Under the pieces are notes generated by a model that did no database searches, was not told the origin of the DNA, and saw only the letters and a program-made list of their open reading frames with translations. DNA of 64,000 nt from Microbacterium hydrocarbonoxydans (GTDB lineage Bacteria > Actinomycetota > Actinomycetes > Actinomycetales > Microbacteriaceae): positions 1 through 64,000 of the forward strand of contig NZ_JYJB01000008.1 in assembly GCF_000956475.1 (NCBI RefSeq), in the 5' to 3' direction. The stretch's first letter is position 1, and each line of letters opens with the position of its first letter. Both the position numbers and the translations under genes were made by a program. Of this stretch, positions 34,436-43,365 are shown piece after piece.

Positions 34436-35071
34436 TCAGTCTGCTGATGCGGGTCGTCCGTGCGGGAACGCCTCGCCGCCGCCTGCGGCCAGCGCCTCGG
34501 CCACGATGCGGAGGTGATCCTGCAGCATGTCATCGGGCATCGCCGGCATGGCCTGCTCCCAGTACGGCAGGATGGCGCCGCGCCCCTGCATCATGCCCGC
34601 CGGACGCGCGTACGCCCACAGGTGCAGGTGGGCCGAGCCGTCGTTCCAGCGGGAGAAGTGGCAGCGCGCGACGGCCGGGATCGCCTTGGTCGCCTCCGAC
34701 AGTCGCTGCAGCATCGGGCCGAGGCCGGAGAGCACGTCGATCGGGGCGTCTTCGAGCCGGACATGACGCCGCGGGGCAAGACTGCCAACGAAAGGAAGTC
34801 CGAGCCCGCCCTCGAACCCGGAACTCACCTGCCAGTCGTCGTCCTGCCAGATCGTGTACCTCGACGGCTTACAGTGCCCGCATTCCGAAGGGTCGAGTTC
34901 TCCGTGACGAGGCTTCTCGGGGACGAGCATCTCATCCAAGGGTAGAAGTTCGAAGGAGGCGATGCTTGGCGCAGGGCCGCTGCCGGGGATGCGGGCGGTG
35001 TCGAGGGTCTGCCCGACGGGTGCCCATCGATGCCAGGCGCTGTCGGCGGGATGCTGGTCGAGATCGGTCAT
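34436..35071 (-). CDS. HIT-like protein of unknown substrate
   Basis: A 211-residue protein with ECGHCKPSRY (metal-site-like) in the first half and a histidine-triad-like strand GSAHLHLWAYARP, preceded by CHFSRWNDGS. This order resembles HIT/GalT-fold hydrolases. The substrate is unknown and the usual full HxHxHxx motif is only partly kept. It starts 7 bp after the GNAT gene stop, so the two are co-transcribed. Confidence 0.6.
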   Translation of the reverse strand: MTDLDQHPADSAWHRWAPVGQTLDTARIPGSGPAPSIASFELLPLDEMLVPEKPRHGELDPSECGHCKPSRYTIWQDDDWQVSSGFEGGLGLPFVGSLAPRRHVRLEDAPIDVLSGLGPMLQRLSEATKAIPAVARCHFSRWNDGSAHLHLWAYARPAGMMQGRGAILPYWEQAMPAMPDDMLQDHLRIVAEALAAGGGEAFPHGRPASAD

Positions 35072-35078
35072 GACCCGC

Positions 35079-35768
35079 TCACTCCGTGAAGAGGTACCCG
35101 CGCTCGACGTCGAAGCCCGCGATGCGCAGGCCACGCTCGAGCCTCTCCTCCATCTCGGAGCGCAGGCGCAGACGCCACTCGTGCGCAGCGGCCGGATCCG
35201 TCGCCCGCATGGACTCGACATCCGACGGAATGGCCAGGGTGTCGACCACGGCGTCGGATGCCGGAGGCTTCGCGATGTCGGCCAGCGCCCACTCCACGTC
35301 GAGCCGGTCGCTCTCGTCTCCTGCATCCCCTCCCCCGAAGATGCCGTACTGGTTCACGGCGTAGCCGGTGACGCGGGCACCGAGCACCGTGAGGAAGAAG
35401 TGCGCGTTGCGCGCCACGAGCGGGTCGAAGGTCCAGCTGATCCGGCCGACCTCGCGCGAGAACGCCCACTGCCGCTGGTGCTCTTTGAGCTCGCGCCCCC
35501 ATCCGCGACCGCGGTACTCGGGGAGAAGCGCGGTGATGTGCGAGTGCATCGCACGGCGGCCGGGCTCGCCGAAGAACGCGATCGACGCGCCGACCATCTT
35601 CTCCTCGCCGCCCTCGTCGTCGAAGAGCCCGACCACGTAGTTGCCCGACTGCTGCAGCGCGCGCAAGGTGCCGGCGTCGATGACGCGCTCCTTGCCGCGG
35701 ATCGCATCGAGCACGCCCTGCGCATCGATGATCAGTTCAACGGTGTCGAGATCTCGGATGGTTCGCAC
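35079..35768 (-). CDS. GNAT-family N-acetyltransferase
   Basis: A 229-residue protein with the acetyl-CoA loop LPEYRGRGWGRELKEHQ near 82-98 and the strand SWTFDPLVARNAHFFLTVLGA. The substrate is unknown. The GTG at 35768 is chosen because CAGACT ends exactly 6 nt upstream and the sequence before it lacks protein-like character. Confidence 0.8.
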   Translation of the reverse strand: MRTIRDLDTVELIIDAQGVLDAIRGKERVIDAGTLRALQQSGNYVVGLFDDEGGEEKMVGASIAFFGEPGRRAMHSHITALLPEYRGRGWGRELKEHQRQWAFSREVGRISWTFDPLVARNAHFFLTVLGARVTGYAVNQYGIFGGGDAGDESDRLDVEWALADIAKPPASDAVVDTLAIPSDVESMRATDPAAAHEWRLRLRSEMEERLERGLRIAGFDVERGYLFTE

Positions 35769-35867
35769 GAACCCAGTCTGCCCCTCCGCCCGCGATCGCG
35801 GAAACGGCACTCGGGCGAATCGCGCTTCCGCTCCGCCGATGTCGGATGCCGGTGCCAGACTCGAGCC

Positions 35868-36278
35868 ATGCAGCAGCGCGTCAGCTTCATCACCCTCGCC
35901 GTGTCGGATCTCGAGCGCAGCCGCGCCTTCTACGTCGACGGACTCGGCTGGCAGCCGATCTTCGCCGGCGACGATGTGCTCATGTTTCCAGTCGCCGACA
36001 AGGTGATCCTGTCGCTGTGGTCGGTCGAGGGCTTCACCGCCGAGATCGGCGAGGCCCCGGCATCCGGTGTCGCCCCGATCACGCTCTCGCACAATCTCGT
36101 GACTCCTGCCGAGGTCGACGACGTGCTCGCCGAGGCTGCGCTGCTCGGCGCGCCGGTGAGCCCGGGTGTGCAGCGGGAATGGGGCGGATACTCGGGCTAC
36201 TTCACCGATCCCGACGGCTTCCGCTGGGAGATCGCCGTCAACCCGGGTGAGACCGGGGACTTCGTGCTGCCGTCGTGA
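35868..36278 (+). CDS. VOC family (glyoxalase-like) protein
   Basis: A 136-residue protein with the paired beta-alpha-beta modules of the vicinal oxygen chelate fold: FITLAVSDLERSRAFYVDGLGW at the start and GYFTDPDGFRWEIAVNP near the end, with the metal-ligand Glu in WEIA. The function may be glyoxalase, dioxygenase or resistance; not decidable here. Divergent from the GNAT gene. CAGACT ends 6 nt before the ATG. Confidence 0.85.
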   Translation: MQQRVSFITLAVSDLERSRAFYVDGLGWQPIFAGDDVLMFPVADKVILSLWSVEGFTAEIGEAPASGVAPITLSHNLVTPAEVDDVLAEAALLGAPVSPGVQREWGGYSGYFTDPDGFRWEIAVNPGETGDFVLPS

Positions 36279-36312
36279 TCGGCATCCGTCACTTCCCGGC
36301 TGGCGACCGAGA

Positions 36313-36906
36313 TCAGATCCGGCGGTAGGTGACGTGCGTGACCATCGGGGTCGCGCGCACGGAGATCTGCTCCAGCCTCTGCGGCGGAACGCCGTCGAAG
36401 ATCCGCTCCCCCGCACCGAGGATGCAGGGAGTGATGTGCAGCCGCAGCTCGTCGAGCAGCCCGGCGGCGAGGAACTGGTTCACCGTGGCCGCTCCCCCGG
36501 CGACCGAGATGTTGCGGTCGCCCGCTTCGCTCCGTGCGCGATCCAGGGCGGATCGGATGCCGTCGGTGACGAAGTGGAACGTGGTCCCGCCTTCCATCTC
36601 GATCGGCTCGTGCGGAAAATGGGTGAGCACGAACACGGGACCGTGATAGGGCGGGTTCGGGCCCCACCACCCGCGCCAGTCGCGATCCCACTCCCCGCGT
36701 ACAGGTCCGAACATGTTGCGCCCCATGACCGTCGCTCCCGAGTCCACGATCGCGTCGACCTCGACCCGGTTCTCCTCGTACGCATCGAACATCCAGCCGT
36801 GCAGCCACGTCTCGTCGATGTCGCCGAAAGGCGCTTCCTCCCGCTGGTTCACGCCAGCCGCGAAGCCGTCGGCAGAAACAGAGATGTCGCTGTAGACATT
36901 GCCCAT
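36313..36906 (-). CDS. RibD C-terminal / dihydrofolate reductase-like protein
   Basis: A 197-residue protein with MGNVYSDISVSADGFAAG at the start, VMGRNMFGPVR in the middle and VAGGAATVNQFLAAGLLDELRLHITPCILGAGERIF near the end. This is the pattern of the 'dihydrofolate reductase family protein' group (RibD_C fold, NADPH-dependent). The role is unknown. GGAGGAG precedes the ATG. Confidence 0.85.
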   Translation of the reverse strand: MGNVYSDISVSADGFAAGVNQREEAPFGDIDETWLHGWMFDAYEENRVEVDAIVDSGATVMGRNMFGPVRGEWDRDWRGWWGPNPPYHGPVFVLTHFPHEPIEMEGGTTFHFVTDGIRSALDRARSEAGDRNISVAGGAATVNQFLAAGLLDELRLHITPCILGAGERIFDGVPPQRLEQISVRATPMVTHVTYRRI

Positions 36907-36964
36907 CGCCGGCTCCTCCCGATATGCGGGTCGACTCAGGTCTACGCCCTTCAGCGGCGGCGCG

Positions 36965-37366
36965 TCAACGGGAGATGGTTCGAGGGTCGGGGTCGCCGTC
37001 ACGCGGGGAGCGCAGCCGATCGGGGATCGGCCATGCCAGCGTGAACTGAGTCGTGGCCGGGCGAGTCATATCGCCGAAGTCGTCGATCTTCACGACGATC
37101 CTCCCTGGCGAGACCTCATCGTCGGGCGTCACCTCCACGATGCGCACGCGCAGCGGGCGGTCGGCCTCACCCTCCAGCATCCAGGGCTCGGCGAGCCAGG
37201 CGATGCCGTGACCCTCGAGAGCCGCCTCGGCATCGAGCCACTCGACGGGGCCGGACACCGGGCGCCCGAGGACGTCGACGGCCGCCCAGTCATCGCCTGC
37301 AGGATGAATCCAGCCGAGGAGTTCGCCGTCATCTCGGCGATGCGGGGTCCAGTCGGGGTAGGGCAT
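36965..37366 (-). CDS. Conserved hypothetical protein, small and soluble
   Basis: A 133-residue acidic protein (PYPDWTPHRRDDGELLGWIHPAGDDW at the start; PATTQFTLAWPIPDRLR near the end). I do not recognise a domain. TACCAT ends 6 nt before the ATG, so the start is well supported. Confidence 0.65.
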   Translation of the reverse strand: MPYPDWTPHRRDDGELLGWIHPAGDDWAAVDVLGRPVSGPVEWLDAEAALEGHGIAWLAEPWMLEGEADRPLRVRIVEVTPDDEVSPGRIVVKIDDFGDMTRPATTQFTLAWPIPDRLRSPRDGDPDPRTISR

Positions 37367-37391
37367 GTCTCGATGGTAGACGGGGTGAGAA

Positions 37392-38333
37392 CTAGTGCGT
37401 GTACTCCATGAGCTCGACGCCGAGCACACGGAAGGCGTCGTGTGCGCGGAGCCGGTGCGCGATCGAGAGGTCGTCGAAGCAGACGATGAGCGAGTAGGCG
37501 ACGCCGGCTCGAGGACCTGCGAGCACCCCGGCCTCGGCCCGGACGCCACGGTCGCGTCCGGTCTTGTTGATGAACAGCAGGCCGTGGGCGTCGTGGTCGT
37601 GCGCGAACGGATCGAGGCCCGTGGATGCCGCGACGAGGCTGAGATCCTGGTTCAGGCTCAACCACTCGGACACCTGGGCGCTGACCGCCGCATCCACGAC
37701 CTGCGAGTTCACGAGGGCGGAGAACAGGCCCGCGAGCTCGCGGGACGAACCCACGGCTACGTGGGGCGCGTCGTCGGGGCCGCGCTGGTCGCGGAACCGG
37801 TCGAGAAGCGCGGTGCGACGCAGGCCCAGAGACTCGATGCGCTCACGCACGCGGTCGTGGCCGACCTTCTGCAGCAGGGCGTTCGCCGCGATCGGGTCAC
37901 CGGCAGCCGCGGCGAGAACCGCGAGGTCCTCCAGCGGCAGCGCCGGCGCGTGCAGATGGCGCCACACGCCGGACGTCAGCACCTGCTCGGTCGCCGTGCG
38001 CTCGACGATCTCGAGCGGATCGAGGGTTCCGGCCTCGAACGCTGCCGCGACCTCGACGAGCAGCGGCACCACGCCGAGGCCCGCGATCGGCATGGTGACG
38101 TGATCGTCGCCGGAGAGCACGTGCACGTGGGAATCGAGGTCGACGACGTGCACCGACACCTGCGCGCCGGCATCCGCCAGCGTCTCGAGCGAACGCAGGG
38201 TAGAGGTGAACGACCGCCGTCCGATAGCCGCCCGGCGCGGCAGTCGCCTCGTGGCGCGCTGAGAGCGCCGACCTGACGAGGAGTCAGAGCTCGACGAGTG
38301 GCGGAAGCCTTCGACCGGCTCAGGAGCGCCCAC
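37392..38333 (-). CDS. Class A beta-lactamase-fold protein lacking catalytic residues
   Basis: A 313-residue protein alignable to class A serine hydrolases: VSVHVVDLDSHVHVLSGDDHV, an alpha domain, VRERIESLGLRRTALLDRF and a C-terminal INKTGRDRGVRAEAGVL. The SxxK position reads AGLG (after TMP) and the SDN position reads GDP, so nucleophile and general base are gone; only the KTG strand remains. It should bind rather than hydrolyse, if it does anything with beta-lactams. No signal peptide is evident. The first residues (GAPEPVEGF) are encoded by a REP-like repeat. Confidence 0.7.
   Translation of the reverse strand: MGAPEPVEGFRHSSSSDSSSGRRSQRATRRLPRRAAIGRRSFTSTLRSLETLADAGAQVSVHVVDLDSHVHVLSGDDHVTMPIAGLGVVPLLVEVAAAFEAGTLDPLEIVERTATEQVLTSGVWRHLHAPALPLEDLAVLAAAAGDPIAANALLQKVGHDRVRERIESLGLRRTALLDRFRDQRGPDDAPHVAVGSSRELAGLFSALVNSQVVDAAVSAQVSEWLSLNQDLSLVAASTGLDPFAHDHDAHGLLFINKTGRDRGVRAEAGVLAGPRAGVAYSLIVCFDDLSIAHRLRAHDAFRVLGVELMEYTH
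38308..38328. repeat. REP-like repeat, copy 3
   Basis: CCTTCGACCGGCTCAGGAGCG shares the TCGACNGGCTCAG core with the copies at 23687 and 28509, in the same orientation. It lies at the 5' end of the dead beta-lactamase gene and supplies its first codons. Confidence 0.65.
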
Positions 38334-38446
38334 GCGTGATCCTTTGAGGGGGGTTGGATTGCGGGATGCAGCGGGGATGCGCTCCCCAGCAGCACGGATA
38401 TCGTAACCCTCGGGAGTGAGGATCCTTCACGAACTCCGGAGAATGG

Positions 38447-40405
38447 TCACCAGATCGTCACACGGGCGTCTTGCGGGAGCCAGAGAGCGTCGGATTCCGT
38501 GACGTCGAAGGCCTCGTAGAACGCGTCGATGTTGCGCACGATCTGGTTGCAACGGAACTCGGTCGGCGAATGCGGGTCGATCGTCAGCAGGCGCAGCGTC
38601 TCGGCCTCACGGCTCTTCTGCTGCCACACCTGCGCCCACGACAGCAGCAGCCGCTGCACGCCCGTGAAGCCGTCGATGACCGGGGCCTCGGCGCCGCCGA
38701 GCGACAGCTCGTAGGCCTTGAGCGCGATGCCCAGGCCGCCCAGGTCGCCGATGTTCTCGCCGATCGTGAGGGCGCCGTTCACGTGATGCTCGGCGTCGAG
38801 TCCCTCGGGCACGAGAGCGTCGTACTGCTCGATCAGCGCCTTCGTACGCTCCTCGAAGGCCGAGCGGTCGGCATCCGTCCACCAGTCCTCGAGCTTGCCG
38901 TCGCCGTCGTAGCGGCTGCCCTGGTCATCGAAGCCGTGACCGATCTCGTGGCCGATCACCGCGCCGATGCCGCCGTAGTTCGCGGCGGCATCGCGGCCCG
39001 CGTCGAAGAACGGGTACTGGAGGATGGCCGCAGGGAAGACGATCTCGTTCATCGACGGGTTGTAGTACGCGTTGACCATCTGCGGCGGCATGTGCCACTC
39101 GGAGCGGTCGATGGGCTCCCCGACCTTGTCGATGTGGCGGTCGTGCTCGAAGATCGCCGCGCGCCGCACGTTGCCGAACAGGTCGTCGCGGTCGATCACC
39201 AGGGAGGAGTAATCGCGCCACACGTCGGGGTGACCGATCTTCGGAGTGAACGCGTCGAGCTTGGCGAGCGCGCGCTCGCGGGTCTCGGGGGTCATCCATT
39301 CGAGAGTCGTGATGCTCTGCCGGTACGCCTCGATGAGGTTGCCGACCAGCTCGTCCATCGCGGCCTTCGCCGTCGGCGGATAGTGCCGCTCGACGTAGAC
39401 CTTGCCGATCGCCTCGCCGAGCGCGCCCTCGGTGACCGAGACGCCGCGCTTCCAGCGCTCGCGGATGCTGGGCACGCCCGAGAGCTCGGTGCCGTAGAAG
39501 GAGAAGTTCTCCTGCACCAGGTCGTCGGTGAGGTAGGGAGCCGCCGCGTGCACGACCTGCGAGCGCAGCCACGCCTTCCAGTCGTCGAGCCGCTCGGGCA
39601 CGAGCAGCGAGCCGAGGGCCTCGAAGAAGCTCGGCTGCGAGACGACGGCCTCGTCGAGGGCGACGGGGTTCGAGGGGCTGACGCCCTCGCGCCACGGAGC
39701 GAGATCGACGCCGACGAGCTCCTGCAGCTCGGCCCAGGTCTTGAGGTTGTAGGTCTCGACCGCGTCGCGGCTGCGCACGTTGTCCCAATGATGCGAGGCG
39801 AGCTCGGTCTCGAGCGCGATCGCACGGTCGGCCTGCGCCGCAGCATCCGCGATCCCGGCCAGGGCGAGCAACCGCTCGAGGTGCTCGCGGTACTTCGCCC
39901 GAGTCTCCTCGAAGGTGTCGAGCCGGTAGTAGCTCTCGTCGGGCAGCGACAGGCCGCCCTGCAGCAGCACAGGCAGATACCGCTCGGGGTCGCCGGGGTC
40001 GCCGTCGACGTACAGGCCGATCAGGTGCGCGCGACCGTCGCGATCGTAGGCGCCGGCGGTGCGCAGGAACGAGGGGATGCTGTCGAGCGCGTCGACCTCG
40101 GCGAGGGTCTCGGCGAGCGGCGCGACCCCGGCGGCGTCGATGCGCGCGGTGTCCATGAAGCTCGCGAACAGGTCGCCGATCTTGCGGGCCAGCGTGCCCT
40201 GCTCAGCATCCTGCGAGTCCTCGATGATCGCCCTGACGTCTTTCTCGGCCTGCTCGGCGAGCATGTGGAACGCACCCCAGCGGGCCTTGTCGGCCGGGAT
40301 CTCGGTGCGGGCGAACCAGGTGCCGTTGACGTGGCGGTACAGGTCGTCCTGCGGACGGATGTCGGAGCTGAACTCTTCGATGGCGAGGCCTGCGGGGAGG
40401 GTCAT
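38447..40405 (-). CDS. M13-family zinc metallopeptidase (PepO/neprilysin-like)
   Basis: A 652-residue peptidase with the N-terminal M13 helical domain and a catalytic domain carrying HEIGH (486-490), ENIGD (550-554, the third zinc ligand Glu and its Asp partner) and substrate-binding VNAYYNPSMNEIVFPAAILQ. It has no signal peptide, so it is probably cytoplasmic and degrades oligopeptides. TAGGCT ends 6 nt before the ATG. Confidence 0.92.
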   Translation of the reverse strand: MTLPAGLAIEEFSSDIRPQDDLYRHVNGTWFARTEIPADKARWGAFHMLAEQAEKDVRAIIEDSQDAEQGTLARKIGDLFASFMDTARIDAAGVAPLAETLAEVDALDSIPSFLRTAGAYDRDGRAHLIGLYVDGDPGDPERYLPVLLQGGLSLPDESYYRLDTFEETRAKYREHLERLLALAGIADAAAQADRAIALETELASHHWDNVRSRDAVETYNLKTWAELQELVGVDLAPWREGVSPSNPVALDEAVVSQPSFFEALGSLLVPERLDDWKAWLRSQVVHAAAPYLTDDLVQENFSFYGTELSGVPSIRERWKRGVSVTEGALGEAIGKVYVERHYPPTAKAAMDELVGNLIEAYRQSITTLEWMTPETRERALAKLDAFTPKIGHPDVWRDYSSLVIDRDDLFGNVRRAAIFEHDRHIDKVGEPIDRSEWHMPPQMVNAYYNPSMNEIVFPAAILQYPFFDAGRDAAANYGGIGAVIGHEIGHGFDDQGSRYDGDGKLEDWWTDADRSAFEERTKALIEQYDALVPEGLDAEHHVNGALTIGENIGDLGGLGIALKAYELSLGGAEAPVIDGFTGVQRLLLSWAQVWQQKSREAETLRLLTIDPHSPTEFRCNQIVRNIDAFYEAFDVTESDALWLPQDARVTIW

Positions 40406-40450
40406 GGAGACAGCCTATGCGGCGTTCCCGACATCGTGGGCGGGACCGGC

Positions 40451-41608
40451 TCAGACCCGCTCGACGTCAGCTCCGAAGGGCAGCAGCACGTTCATCTGGA
40501 AGCCCTCGCCCGTGATCTCGGCCACGACGTCCCCGCCGTGGGCACGCGCGAGGCCGCGCGCGATCGACAGACCGAGTCCCGCTCCCGACGACACGAGATC
40601 ATCGGGTGCCGAGCCGCGCGCGGGATCGGCCCGCCAGCCGACGTCGAACATGCGATCCAGGTCTTCCACGGCAACCCCCGATCCATGGTCGAGGATGCCG
40701 AGCACCAGGCGGTCGCGATCGGGTTCGGTCGCCGAGATCACGATGTCGCTGCCGGTCGGCGCATGTCTGATGGCGTTGGCCAGAAGATTCGCGATGATGC
40801 GTCCGAGTTGATGCGGGTCCGCCCACAGCACCTGGCCGTCGATGCCCCGTTCGACGATGCGCACGCCTCGTCGGTCTGCAGCGATCCGCACATCGGCCAC
40901 GGCGTCGGAGACCACATCCCGCAGCCCGACCTGCTCCGTGCGCAGCTGCACCGCGCCCGAGGTGAGCTTCGACAGTTCGAACAGATCGTCGACCATGCGG
41001 CTCATCGTCTCGACCTGAGCGCGCACCTCTCCGGCGAAGCGCTCCGGGGCGTCCGCCGCGCCCTCCTCGATGGTCTCGGCAAGAGCGCGCACCGCGGTGA
41101 GAGGGGTCCGCAGATCATGCGAGATCCAGGCGAAGAACCGGCGTCGTGCGGAGTCCAGCTGCTCGAGCTCGGCGCGCGCGGCCTCGACCTTGTGCGACAC
41201 CGCGGCGAGCTGCGCCGACAGCTCGTCGATCTCGCCCCAGCCCGAGGGCTCGGCATCCACCACCGCACCTCCGCCCACCCGCTCGAGCGAGGCCGAGAGT
41301 CTGCCGAACGACCGCCTGGCCGCCCGCGAGACCACCCAGGCGACCACCAGCGCGAGCACGAGCGAGACCCCGATCACAGCGACGAGCACAGCGAGGTCGT
41401 GGTCGGAGATGTACATCTCGATCGAGATCGCCAGGACGGATGCCGCCATCGCGGCCGTGCCGGCGCAGGCGACGATCAGAAGCTGAGCCGTCATGGTGCG
41501 GCGGCGGACAAGACGCAGCGCCAGGAGGGCCACGGAGGAGACGGCGGCGGAGCATCCGACAGACGTCAGGATGATGAGTCCGATGTCGGCCGGGGCGAGC
41601 GCCATCAT
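40451..41608 (-). CDS. Sensor histidine kinase
   Basis: A 385-residue membrane kinase: three hydrophobic segments (about 8-32, 40-62, 72-95) with almost no outside loop, a HAMP-like linker, the H-box WISHDLRTPL (161-170), N-box IIANLLANAIRHAP (271-284), G1 LDHGSGV and G2 SGAGLGLSIARGLA (341-354). The short loops suggest it senses membrane state or a bound partner. The start overlaps the response-regulator stop. Confidence 0.9.
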   Translation of the reverse strand: MMALAPADIGLIILTSVGCSAAVSSVALLALRLVRRRTMTAQLLIVACAGTAAMAASVLAISIEMYISDHDLAVLVAVIGVSLVLALVVAWVVSRAARRSFGRLSASLERVGGGAVVDAEPSGWGEIDELSAQLAAVSHKVEAARAELEQLDSARRRFFAWISHDLRTPLTAVRALAETIEEGAADAPERFAGEVRAQVETMSRMVDDLFELSKLTSGAVQLRTEQVGLRDVVSDAVADVRIAADRRGVRIVERGIDGQVLWADPHQLGRIIANLLANAIRHAPTGSDIVISATEPDRDRLVLGILDHGSGVAVEDLDRMFDVGWRADPARGSAPDDLVSSGAGLGLSIARGLARAHGGDVVAEITGEGFQMNVLLPFGADVERV

Positions 41609-42300
41609 CGCAGGCGCCCCTGCGGAGAGAAACAGTAGCCGGCGCCCCACTCGGTGTGCAGGTGTCGGGGGTCCTGCGGATCGAGCTCGATCTTCTCGCG
41701 CAGGCGGCGCACGTGCACCGTGACGGTCGACGCCTCCCCGACGCTCCACCCCCACACCTCGCGGAGGATCTCGTCTCGTGCGATCACGCGGTCGGGGTTC
41801 CTCACGAGGAATGCGAGCAGGTCGTGCTCCCGGGCAGTCAGAGCGACCTCGGCGCCGCGCACCCAGACGCGCCGCCGCGCGGGGTCGATCCGGAAATCGC
41901 CGTCGGAGATCTCTCCCGATGATGCCGCGGAGCGAGCACGGCGCACCAGCGCTCCCACTCGCAGCAGCAGCTCCCGCAGAGAGAAGGGCTTCGTGAGATA
42001 GTCGTCGACTCCGGACTCGAGTCCGTCGATGCGGTCCTCCACCTGCCCCAGCGCCGTCAGCATCATGATCGGCACGTCCGACACCGCGCGGATCTGCTCG
42101 CACAGCTCGTCGCCGCTGATTCCCGGCAGCATCCGGTCGACGATCAGGACGTCGGGGATGCGCTCGGCGAGCGCAGATCGCGCCGACAGGCCGTCGCCGA
42201 ACGCGTCGACAGCGTAGCCGTTGGCGCGCAGATAGGCGTCGACGGCTGCTCGAACCGTCGGATCGTCCTCCACGACGACGACGCGGGCCCTCTCATCCAT
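41605..42300 (-). CDS. OmpR-family response regulator
   Basis: A 231-residue regulator with phospho-acceptor D55 (VLIVDRMLPG), the conserved K104 (LTKPF) and a winged-helix DNA-binding domain (TAREHDLLAFLVRNPDRVIARDEILREVWG, then STVTVHVRRLREKIE). It is co-transcribed with the sensor kinase and divergent from the DM13/DoxX pair, its likely target. TAGTGT lies 7 nt before the ATG. Confidence 0.92.
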   Translation of the reverse strand: MDERARVVVVEDDPTVRAAVDAYLRANGYAVDAFGDGLSARSALAERIPDVLIVDRMLPGISGDELCEQIRAVSDVPIMMLTALGQVEDRIDGLESGVDDYLTKPFSLRELLLRVGALVRRARSAASSGEISDGDFRIDPARRRVWVRGAEVALTAREHDLLAFLVRNPDRVIARDEILREVWGWSVGEASTVTVHVRRLREKIELDPQDPRHLHTEWGAGYCFSPQGRLR

Positions 42301-42447
42301 GCGGTCGACACTAGTCGCGCGATCGGTCGGCGCGAGCGGTTCCTTACGATCACGAAAGGACTCCGCGGTCGCGGCATCCGGCTCCGTAGCGTGCTGCGCA
42401 GTGCAATCCGATGCGGCATCCCGCCGCGCAGCGAACAGGAGAATCCC

Positions 42448-42879
42448 ATGCGCAAGATCGCCCTCGCCGCCACCGCGGCTCTCGCCCTCTCGCTCTCGCT
42501 CACCGCGTGCAGCTCGACTGGCTCCGACACGGGCATGAAGCCGGAACCGTCCATGTCTCAGAGCACCGACATGGGCATGGAGAAGACCGGAGACTTCATG
42601 GGCCTGAACGACAAGACCGTGCAGGGCTCGGTCACGGTCGCGGACGGCACGCTGACCCTGTCGGGCTTCTCCTCGGACGAGGGTCCCGATCTGCACATCT
42701 ATCTGACGACGGGAACCGATGAGGCCGCGGTCGAGGCCGGCACCATGGTGGATGCCGTCTCGTTCGACACGGCGTCCCAGACGTTCACGCTGAAGGACGT
42801 CGACACCGCCGACTTCACCTATGTCGTGATCCACTGCGACAAGGCCAAGGCGGTGTTCGGCGCCGCGAAGCTCTCATGA
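42448..42879 (+). CDS. DM13-domain lipoprotein
   Basis: A 143-residue secreted lipoprotein: signal peptide with lipobox LTAC (Cys21), a Met-rich linker (GMKPEPSMSQSTDMGMEKTGD) and a DM13-type domain (GPDLHIYLTT ... FTYVVIHCDKAKAVFGAAKL) with one conserved cysteine. DM13 proteins are proposed to carry redox or heme-like chemistry. AGGAG precedes the ATG. It overlaps the DoxX gene by 4 bases. Confidence 0.85.
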   Translation: MRKIALAATAALALSLSLTACSSTGSDTGMKPEPSMSQSTDMGMEKTGDFMGLNDKTVQGSVTVADGTLTLSGFSSDEGPDLHIYLTTGTDEAAVEAGTMVDAVSFDTASQTFTLKDVDTADFTYVVIHCDKAKAVFGAAKLS

Positions 42880-43349
42880 TCGGCACCGGCCGGAGGGGCC
42901 CTCTCGTGGCGTCGCTGTTCGGCGGCGCGGCGAGAGTGGCGGTCGGGATGCTCTGGCTAGCGGAGGGCGTGCTGAAGTATCGGGCCGGTTTCGGCGCGGC
43001 CGACATCGAACTTGTGGTCCAGAGCACGGGAGGCAACAGCCGCGTGCCGTGGTGGTTCGAGCCGCTCGGCGCGTTCATGGGCGCGGCATCCGGACTGTTC
43101 GGAGTCGTGATCCCGGCGCTGGAGGTTCTGCTCGGGGTGATGCTGGTCGCGGGGGTATTCAGCCGGCTGACGGCTTTCGCCTCGATCGGCACCCTGATGC
43201 TGTACTGGAGCTCGGATCAGCTGATCGCCCAGTACCCCGTCATGGTGCTGCTGTCGGCGCTCGTGATCGCCTCGCCCGCGGCCGGTCGATTCGGGGTCGA
43301 CGGGTGGTGGCGACGGAGGACTGCGGCTCCGGATCGGGCCGTCGAGTAA
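42876..43349 (+). CDS. DoxX-family membrane protein
   Basis: A 157-residue four-helix membrane protein with ARVAVGMLWLAEGVLKYRAGFGAADIELV at the start and a C-terminal LIAQYPVMVLLSALVIASPAAGRFGVDG, matching the DoxX group. Relatives take part in thiol or quinone redox at the membrane. It forms an operon with the DM13 lipoprotein, so the pair may be an envelope redox module. Confidence 0.82.
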   Translation: MIGTGRRGPLVASLFGGAARVAVGMLWLAEGVLKYRAGFGAADIELVVQSTGGNSRVPWWFEPLGAFMGAASGLFGVVIPALEVLLGVMLVAGVFSRLTAFASIGTLMLYWSSDQLIAQYPVMVLLSALVIASPAAGRFGVDGWWRRRTAAPDRAVE

Positions 43350-43365
43350 CCCGGGACGGCGCCTG

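Noticed and set aside
38471..41638. A plus-strand open frame of more than 1000 codons
   Set aside because: It lies opposite the M13 peptidase and the sensor kinase, both with clear family motifs. Its product is Arg/Asp/Glu/Val-rich low-complexity sequence without motifs; it is a by-product of high GC at third positions.
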